Source: Phallusia mammillata (Eukaryota; Chordata; Ascidiacea; Phlebobranchia; Ascidiidae). From it: a DNA stretch of 64,000 bases. This document shows, piece by piece, positions 54,801 to 64,000 of the stretch (the first letter of the stretch is position 1; every line of letters starts with the position of its first letter). The position numbers were made by a program, and so were the translations under genes. The notes beneath the pieces are model-generated. The model did no database searches. It was not told the origin of the DNA and saw only the letters and a list, made by a program, of their open reading frames with translations. Location of the stretch: the NCBI GenBank assembly GCA_003260075.1, contig QLIY01000370.1, positions 1-64,000 of the forward strand, written 5' to 3'.

Positions 54801-57800
54801 ATATTGTTCTTGCTTCTTGGGCCAAGGGACGCNCCTGCAATAATACTAAATAGGTTCTCAACATTTTCTCTTGACCCTTTTCTTGAATTTCGTAAAATTT
54901 ACTGCCATTTATTAAGATATTAATCCTGCATTCCTAACAATCTTTCTCGTACTTTTGTTCACCTCCAAATGTCAAAAATAGCCCTATAGATTAAATAATC
55001 CACAGAGATCAGCTCCAAAACTAACTTCAAATATTGTTCTTGCTTCTTGGGCCAAGGGACGCCTTTACAATTCGTTTTGTTTTTCAGCACCGCTTACAAC
55101 TGATGAGCTGGAGGAGTTTAAGGCACAGGCAAGGACTTTGTTTCGAGAAAAAACGACTAAAATCCTCAAAGCCGATGGAACCTACAGAGGTAAGTAAACC
55201 TAAAAAATAGCTTAGAAACATACCTTATCAAAAAGTCTGATTAACTTGGTTTGTTGTAGAGATATTTTAAACTAGAAAAAAATAAAACACTTTGAAATAA
55301 ATACATCTTTGCGATTAATTGGACTCTTTTGGAATGTTAATGTCAAGTGAGACGTTGTTTTAGCCATGCTTTTGTGAAGTTGTTTCGTACATTTGACTTA
55401 AACTAACTGAAAACAATTTCATTTCAATTAAGACGGTGTTTTAGCCATGATTTGGAAAGTGTGATGGTATTTGACTTAAACTAACTTATGAAATAGAATA
55501 TAATTCTATTTAGCTGACAGGCGCCTTGCTGATGTGTTGGTGCACACCCAGTTGATCGCTGAGCCACGTTTCTTCTCCTCGTCACGTGACACCTGGATCC
55601 AGCGAATCAGAAGTTTGTGGGGCCGACGCCGAGACTTGACACGGTCCACTGATCATTCCGTCATCGCTAGCAGCAACATTGAGCCACCAAACCAGCGGCG
55701 CGTATCGCTTGAGGATGTGGTCAACAGCCAAAACTCCCTGGTGCTAATAGTCGGGCCTCCGGGATCGGGAAAAACCTGTTTATCGCATCGCTTAGTCCAG
55801 TTAGCATCGGTGGCGGGAAGCTTGTTCGATTTCGTATTCCGGTTTGAGTTCCGAGGTTGTTCTAATGAAGAAATTACACTGAGAGAGCTTCTTTTTACGC
55901 AAACTGGCTTTACTTTAACAGACGAGCGACAACAGGAGCTTTTCCAGCACATGATTTCGCAAAACTCCCGAACCCTAGTGGTCATGGATGGTCTTGATGA
56001 GTATTGTAGTTTCAAGGCTCTAAACAGGCTAGTGATGCGAATGACCCCATATCAAACGCGGCCTCTACCTGTCGTTGTGGCAAACCTAATGCTTGGACAT
56101 CTTATTAAAAACTGCAGAGTCATTGTTACGTCGCGACCTTCAAGAGCCAATCAGCTAACCCGAACTTTCTGTGAGGTTGCAGAGGTATTTATGGTGCAGC
56201 CCCTTTGCGATGACCAGAAATCCAACTACTGTCAACGTTTGCTGGTGGAAGACGGCCAAGACGCAATGCAAACTATGGAGCAAGTTAGCGCGGTTTGGAA
56301 CGTTATGTCGACGCCGATCGTTTGCCAGATCGTGTGTGCTGTCGTTTCAGCACAAAGAGATGACCTGTCCCTTGAAGATGGCGGCGTTGCCTTGGTCTAT
56401 GCCAAATTTCTGCTGTTATATATCCAGTCTGAGCACGTTAACCTGGTACACGACCCTAGCATGCAAGAAAGAGCGTCGTTGACTCGAGACTTGGCAAAGG
56501 TAGCTTGGAAATGTGCAGTCAGTGGTAAATGGACTTTTTCAGAAAGAGCCCTGGCAGTAACAGGGCTTAGTACGACTCGTGCTGGCCGTACATCGGCCGA
56601 AGCCTTCATAAGCACATTTTGGGCGACCATTTTGCACAGAGGATGCAGTGCAAGAGGCGAAAGGGAGTACTATTTTGAGCACAGAAGCCTGCAAGAGTTT
56701 TTTGCTGCCCTATGGATGTGGCTTGAAAACATACCCATAACACAGCAGGTTAAAGAAATCCTCAACGACCGCGATTCGTTAACCCTAACTTTTTTCTGTG
56801 GGCTTAGAAAAAACAACGTCCGACGCTTTTGGAAGGACTTTTTTGGTCATCTAATAGAACCGCGAGATTCCACAGTATATTGTTACGTAAGAACAATTTT
56901 GAAACAGCGATGGAGAGGGGGGGGGGGACTTTTTTCTGTGGGCTTAGAAAAAACAACGTCCGGCTCTTTTGGAAGGACTTCTTTGGTCATCTAATCGAAC
57001 CGCGAGACTCCACAGTATATTGTTACGTAAGAACAATTTTGAAACAGCGATGGAGACAACGAAGACCTGGCTTCTCGGACTGTTGTCAATTACTTCAAGC
57101 GGTCTGCGAGTCCGGGGATCAGGCCTTGATTCGTCACCTTGCCAACGATTTGCCTTCGGAAATTGAAGTTACCGACATTGTGGGCCTCAGATCTTCCGAG
57201 CACTTGGGGTAATCATTAAAAACAAGACTGAACGTGTTGCAATCAAGGTCCATATGGACAAGCGCCATGCAAAAGGCTTTACGGATCTGCTTTCACCGCA
57301 AGTCGAAAAGTTAAAACTGGGCGAGAACAACTTGGACGGAAGTAGCGTTAATCACGTGTGTTCACGCATTGCCGAACGCGGTCTACAACTGGAGGTGCTG
57401 TCGTTTCAGCACAATGCAAATATCGGTGACGAAGCCGCAGCTCAGTTGGCGGCTGTTTGTCCCACAATTTGCTGCTTAGATCTGTGGCACTGTGGTTTGA
57501 CTTCCAATGGGGTTTTAACCTTCACGACAAACCTGAGGCCAACTCCAGGTATGATGTTGACTGAGCTCAACTTGGGAATGAACCCTATCGGAGACGAAGG
57601 TGTGCAGCACTTATGTGCATCAGAGGCAATTATGCGGGGAGTTCATATACTCAAGTTGCGGGACTGCGAGCTCACTGATGTTGGGGCAGAGATATTGACG
57701 GGAGCCGTCAGGAACCCAAACAGTGCGCTGGAATACTTGGATGTGCGAAGAAATCATTTGCTAGAAACGGGATATAAGCGTCTTCTCGTCGGGGTGCTGG

Positions 57801-58006
57801 AATCACGACGTATAGAGAGGTTGCTGATTGGAACGCAAGTTAGTGCTGCCCGGTTTGCTGAGATCAATATCGGTAGTGGATTGACTAAACAACGAGGTGT
57901 TTGGACAGGCCGAGGGTATATTGGCCATGGAAATCAAACCGAATTTGATTTGAAAAAACATGAATCAACTAAACGTGTTCGATCCAGAATGCGAACTGAA
58001 AGTTGA
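51867..58006 (+). CDS. NACHT-LRR (NLR-type) receptor, allelic duplications in introns and exon
   Basis: A cytosolic STAND NTPase of the type used in innate sensing. Proposed exons: 51867-51912 (MENTEHVRVHELRNA), 53672-53731 (or allelic copy 54491-54550; EVFFAGDLHIHNPSQRPSLS), 55088-55189 (TTDELEEFKAQARTLF), and 55514-58006. All three introns are phase 1. The NACHT domain shows Walker A GPPGSGKT near residue 150, Walker B LVVMDGLDEY near residue 224, VIVTSRPSRAN and FFAALWMWLE. RNase-inhibitor-type leucine-rich repeats follow from about 57284 (VEKLKLGENNLDGSSV, CLDLWHCGLTSNGV, LTELNLGMNPIGDEGV, ILKLRDCELTDVGAEI, LEYLDVRRNHLLETGY). 56788-56916 is repeated at 56928-57056 after a G-run. Dropping one copy restores the frame. 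A one-base frame change between 57167 and 57212 remains. No signal peptide or membrane segment. Exon 1 is inferred from phase only. An AATAAA-like signal lies near 58175. Confidence 0.85.
52153..52363 (+). repeat. Near-duplicate pair across a G-run (98 bp each)
   Basis: 52153-52250 and 52266-52363 (AGGTTCCGCTTGCTTG to AGGCTTGTAGCAC), with the G-run at 52251-52260. It lies in the first intron of the NLR model. Confidence 0.75.
52463..53080 (+). repeat. 273 bp near-duplicates with a stray upstream fragment between
   Basis: 52463-52735 and 52808-53080 are diverged copies (ACATAGGATG to GTTACGCTGTTGCGC). Between the G-runs at 52736-52745 and 52798-52807 sits 52 bp that matches about 51507-51560, 1.2 kb upstream. 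This fits a small allelic contig placed out of order. Confidence 0.75.
53276..55100 (+). repeat. Interleaved duplicate blocks P1-Q1-P2-R1-Q2-R2-R3
   Basis: P: 53276-53561 and 53788-54071. Q: 53579-53767 and 54399-54586. R: 54082-54387, 54587-54832 and 54834-55100. The joints are G-runs (53768-53777, 54072-54081, 54388-54397) and one N (54833). Q holds NLR exon 2 and R holds the start of exon 3. The two Q exons differ by three residues (F/V, N/H, P/S). Probably two haplotypes tiled in series. Confidence 0.8.
56788..57056 (+). repeat. NLR coding segment present twice around a G-run
   Basis: 56788-56916 and 56928-57056 are 129 bp copies at offset 140 (+2 frame). Differences include one replacement (NNVRRFW vs NNVRLFW) and synonymous changes. 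Only the second copy continues (QRRPGFSDCCQLLQAV). Collapsing gives one frame. Confidence 0.85.
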
Positions 58007-58008
58007 TG

Positions 58009-59600
58009 ACAAGGATTTGAACTAGCGTTTAAAAGATGTCGTTATTTATTTTTGTTCGGTTTACTTAAACTCATTATACTTACATTCCTTATATGATTTT
58101 GCTCTATTGCTATTACTACCCCTTTTTTACGAATGTTTTGTCTTATTTGCTGACAATCAATCAAGTGAAAGTTAAAATAAATTATACATTTTTCCTGAAT
58201 TTTTTATTTGTAACGCTTTCTCTGCGTTCTCCCTGTTGACTAAAAGCGTCACATAAAGTGACCAATGAAAAACTCACCACATCATTCAACCACTTTATAC
58301 CGACTATTTGGCCAGGTGGGTTTGAGACGTTTCCGTAAATCCGTTTGTAAAAACCGAACAAATACCTGCACAACACGCGAATGTTCACAGGTTTAGCAAT
58401 AAAACTACACAGAAGGAATAAAGTCTAAACTTACCAGCAATGTAGAAATGAGGCAGCTCAAATGAACTTGAAATCTACATTTAAAAACTCACTATCTGCT
58501 AAATACATGCACAGACCAAGAGGCAATTTATAAACTTATTACAAAATACACAGCAAGCAGGCTACTGACGTCACCCAATAGGACACTAATTGTTATGTCC
58601 TATTAAAAGCGAAGGTGACATATATCTGTCATAGTTGAACTAAACTTCTTTAGGGGGGGGGGAATAAAAATCCACACCGATTGGTACAAAACGACGTAAC
58701 AATATTCGTTTAAAAATTATACAATGCAATGCAGTGCAGTTACATGAAGGGTAAATCTAACGTAATTTTTAAAGCGAGTGTTTTGTCCAAAATTCGTTAT
58801 TACGTCTCACAAAAGCGAAGGTGACATATATCTGTCATAGTTGAACTAAACTTCTTTAGCTAAGAAATTTACAATGCATCCAAACGCAGATAAACGGGGA
58901 CGGATCGCACGAACGAATATTAAAGTTTGGAGCACGACTGCCCTTAAACTCTCTTTAGCTCACGTTCATTACGTTTTGTGCCAACAGTGGTTACGTTATT
59001 GTACTTCATTCATTCGTCACGCATGACAGATTTCGTACAAAACAAGAAGCAGAAATTACTGACAGTGGAGACATCTGTAAAATTTGTGTTTTGATTTGTT
59101 GAATGTTGAGTTGACTGTGGTGGTTAAGTTTGTGTTAGGTGCAAGTGGCTTTTTGTACTGTGGTTTTGTTTGCAATTGCATCACCTAAGGCACTGATAAG
59201 AGCAAACCGTACCCAGGTTGTTATTAATGCTTGTCAATATTTCTTTTTTTTTTTGAAGCAGTTGGGGAAAGAACAAAATGATGTGTTTAGTAACAATCGA
59301 CATAATGTTAGGATTGATTGTTGACCAAGTAGCTGGTAAATATTGCAACATATGGATCACATCTTTTATAAATGAAACATATCAATCAATAAAAGAGAAA
59401 CTCAGATGACTTTTAAAGACAACCAGAATAAAAGTGTCAAAAATGGCTTTTCATCAATGCTTTTGTAAATGATTATGAACAAATCTAGAATAGGTAGACC
59501 AGGTTTTGTTTATTGTTATTCTGTTCATGTTAAATATGTTTAAATGCTATTTACAAATTGCAGACTTGGATTTTGTATAGTTTTGACCTTAGCTACTAAA
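58009..59600. other. NLR 3' end and zinc-finger gene upstream region
   Basis: No supported coding sequence. A 46 bp block (AAAGCGAAGGTGACATATAT to CTAAACTTCTTTAG) occurs at 58607-58652, next to a G-run (58653-58662), and again at about 58814-58859. The promoter of the downstream zinc-finger gene should lie in the right part. Confidence 0.5.
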
Positions 59601-60930
59601 ATGGATTATAAGGATGTAATTGTGAAAAAAGAAATCATTGAAGATGTTATGCTACCTTCACATTCATTCAAAAGTGAGTAACTTTTTGTCTTAGTCCTTA
59701 TTTCGAGCGTGGAAATGATAAATTTGTGTATCTTATGCGGTTATGAAATTAACACACATCAAAAGTTACTTAAAAGTTTGTTTTTGTCAGTTTATTGAGA
59801 TAATTTTAAACACTTGAAACATTTACAACTTTTTAGATATAAACTCTGAAGACAATGAAATCACATTTTCTGAAAATGATGTAAAAACTGAAAAGATCGA
59901 AGATGATATTAAAACTGAAAAGATTGAAGATGACAATCGATTTTGGATGATGGACTTTAAAAACAACAATAGTGAATCAAATTTAGACCAAAGTGACCAT
60001 GAGGAGACACCACAATTGAATTCATTACATATACAAGAAACAACATGTTCAGATGGGGACTCAGATGACACAGTTGTTGAAACTGATATGGTTCAACAAG
60101 CTAACAACTCCAACACACTTGAAGATGTTGGTTGCAATGATACACAGTCTGATGTTGATGATACTGATTACAAGTCAAGTACAAATAATTCAGAAGGTGA
60201 CTCTGATGACACTGTGTGTATTGAAAAACTCAACAAAGACACATTTGAGGGACCCAATGGAGTAAGTTGTAACACTCCAATCGCTAAGCCCAAATTGAGA
60301 AGAAAAACGAAGGTTTATGATGATAGTTATCGATGTAACCAATGCAACAAAAACTACAGCAGTAGGCACAGTCTAAAAGGCCATCTGAGGAGAAAACACT
60401 TAAACACTGAGAGTTTAAAACGCTGCAACTTTTGTGAAAAGACCTTTTACTGTAAATTTGCCTTGGAGGGCCACACAAACGGGCATCTGGGCTTAAAACC
60501 CAACCGTTGCAAGTTCTGCGAGAAATCGTTCGTGTCAAAATCAAATCTTCAGTCACACATAACCACAATTCACAACAGGGATAAACCGCATAATTGTGAT
60601 GTTTGCGGCAAAGCGTTCGCGTATCAATCTATTTTAGAGAAACACATGCGCATACACACTGGGGATAACCCTTATCCCTGCCCCCACTGTGACAAAAAGT
60701 TCAACCATTCGTCTCACCGCAACAGGCACGTACGAAAAATCCATCAAGGCGTTGATTTTAACACTTACAAATGCCACATGTGCGAAAAGGCTTTCCGCGA
60801 CAATAATAAATTGAACGTACATGTACAGTGTGTACATTTAAAATTGAAGCCGCATGCCTGTAACGTTTGCCAACGGAGGTTTGGCACTCCAAGCAGTCTT
60901 AGATCGCACGAAAAGACCCACCGACGGTAG
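59601..60930 (+). CDS. C2H2 zinc-finger protein, seven fingers, two coding exons
   Basis: A probable sequence-specific nuclear DNA-binding protein. Exon 1 is 59601-59673 (ATG; MDYKDVIVKKEIIEDVMLPS) with donor A|GTGAGT. Exon 2 is 59837-60930 after CAACTTTTTAG. The split codon joins in frame, giving 388 residues. The N-terminal half is acidic, with sumoylation-type tetrapeptides (VKKE, VKTE, IKTE) and a repeated GDSDDTV motif. Seven C2H2 fingers fill about residues 189-386: YRCNQC, KRCNFC, NRCKFC, HNCDVC, YPCPHC, YKCHMC and HACNVC starts, each with paired histidines. Only one linker (HTGDN) resembles the TGEKP consensus. No KRAB, BTB or SCAN domain is visible. I cannot name an orthologue. Polyadenylation signals (AATAAATAATAAA) follow at about 61048. 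Confidence 0.92.
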
Positions 60931-62785
<1,855 letters not shown>

Positions 62786-62799
62786 ATAACAACAATAAC

Positions 62800-64000
62800 C
62801 GTGGGTGGAAGTGCAAGACCGAGAATGCGGATGAACCTTTTCAACGATAATCGGATTGTCGCTCCAGGCGTTCTGCTCTTTGCAAGATCGAATTCTGTTC
62901 AAAAAGTACCCCTTCCCCCCCCCCGGGGCAGCTCTCAACGACAGACCCTTCGAGGTATCAATTCGAAATTTTCTGGGAACTTTCAAGAAGTATTACTCTT
63001 TCCATCGAACGCGGTCCCATAATTTTACCATCATCGGTTGTGACGTCACAATGAATCGAAAACCTCTTTTGTTTAAACAATCGCTGGGTGGCGCACCTAC
63101 TTGGGAGGGCAAAGTGAGGGGGTGCAAGGTTGAGAGGAGGGATGGACCTTTCCAACGGTACCCCGATTGTCGCTCTGCGAGCTTTACTTTTTGCGTAGTG
63201 GGCTCGCGAATTCTGGTCAAGAAAGTACACTTGGTGCAAGCATAGGCCTTTTACGTTGTTGAAGTCCGCGATTGCGTCACTTCGAGGTGCCCCCCTTGGG
63301 GCAGCTCTTAACGACACACCTTTTGAGGTATCAATTCGAAATTTTGTGCGAACTATCAAGAAGTATTACTCTTTCCATCGAGCGCGGTCCCATAATTTTA
63401 CCATAATCCGTTGTGACGTCACAATGCGACGAAAATCACCTTTGTTTAAACAATCGCTGGGTGGCGCACGTACTTGGGAGGGCAAAGTGAGGGGGTGCAA
63501 GGTCGAGAGGAGGGATAGACCTTTCCAACGGTACCCGGATTGTCGCTCTGCGCGTTCTACTTTTTGCGTAGTGGGCTCGCGAATTCTGGTCAAGAAAGTA
63601 CACTTGGTGCAAGCATAGGCCTTTTACGTTGTTGAAGTCCGCGATTGCGTCACTTCGAGGTGCCCCCCTTGGGGCAGCTCTTAACGACACACCTTTTGAG
63701 GTATCAATTCGAAATTTTGTACGAACTATCAAGAAGTATTACTCTTTCCATCGAGCGCGGTCCCATAATTTTACCATAATCCGTTGTGACGTCACAATGC
63801 GACGAAAATCACCTTTGTTTAAACAATCGCTGGGTGGCGCACGTCCTTGGGAGGGCAAAGTGAGGGGGTGCAAGGTCGAGAGGAGGGGTGGGCCTTTCCA
63901 TCGATATCGGGATTGTCGCTTTGTAAAGAATTGCCTTTTCCATCGAACCTGATCCAATGTTTTGCAATATTCTTTTTGGGCATCGCAATTCACATCTCCA
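62800..64000 (+). repeat. 373 bp tandem array with TGACGTCA palindromes
   Basis: Matching points such as CTTTCCATCGARCGCGGTCC fall at 62999, 63372 and 63745, a period of exactly 373. A diverged partial unit precedes them, and the array runs into the window edge. Each full unit carries TTGTGACGTCACAA, a 14-base palindrome centred on a consensus CRE, and GTTTAAACAATCGCTGGGTGG. Open frames on both strands repeat with the period and have no motif, so I read the array as satellite or repeat DNA rather than genes. Confidence 0.85.

Noticed and set aside
57254-58006. LRR part as a separate gene starting at ATG 57254
   Set aside because: The upstream in-frame sequence VIIKNKTERVAIKVHM continues the protein, and the NACHT part directly abuts it. 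A one-base frame change is simpler than two genes.
62856-63993. Overlapping frames on both strands in the 373 bp array
   Set aside because: They recur with the array period, occur on both strands and show no family motif.

Overview
The window is eukaryotic, AT-rich and gene-poor. It has introns with standard GT/AG junctions, decayed DNA transposons and several animal-type genes. The gene content (a FoxF forkhead factor ending in a conserved C-terminal exon, a 12-exon DUS2, a NACHT-LRR receptor with phase-1 introns, and a C2H2 zinc-finger gene) points to an invertebrate deuterostome. Compact introns and very high allelic divergence suggest an ascidian such as Ciona. That assignment is inference, about 0.6 confidence.

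Layout. 1-9 kb is transposon debris: a 3.4 kb inverted-repeat element at 506-3915, hAT-like elements with target-site duplications at 4109-4445 and 6626-7606, and a MITE at 4756-4979 with a related empty site elsewhere in the window. 9-25 kb shows no convincing gene. FoxF runs on the + strand, with its main exon at 25208-26979 and its last exon at 35491-35645 after an 8.5 kb intron. 35.6-45.9 kb is intergenic. DUS2, a tRNA dihydrouridine synthase, is on the - strand at 45963-50674 and all 12 coding exons can be placed in frame. A NACHT-LRR gene lies on the + strand at 51867-58006, followed by a seven-finger C2H2 gene at 59601-60930. The window ends in a 373 bp tandem array at about 62.8-64 kb.

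The dominant oddity is about 30 runs of roughly 10 G on the + strand, most of them between two near-identical direct copies of the same sequence. Five longer homopolymer runs (27, 41, 89 and 93 G; 98 C) have no such copies. Single N characters sit in the same kind of junction at 827 and 54833. In FoxF and in the NLR gene, removing one copy plus the G-run restores a single reading frame. In FoxF all four copy differences are synonymous. At 29.4-30.8 kb and 53.3-55.1 kb the copies are interleaved in an order best explained by two haplotypes laid end to end. I read the short G-runs as stand-ins for scaffold gaps between overlapping contigs (minimum-size gaps) and the long runs as sized gaps. Most of the apparent tandem duplications are then unmerged alleles, not biology.

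The four genes have unrelated jobs (mesoderm/heart transcription factor, tRNA modification, cytosolic pattern-recognition-type receptor, DNA-binding factor) and I see no operon-like unit. I found no convincing new molecular system. The most useful results are the corrected gene models, the gap explanation and several datable transposon insertions.
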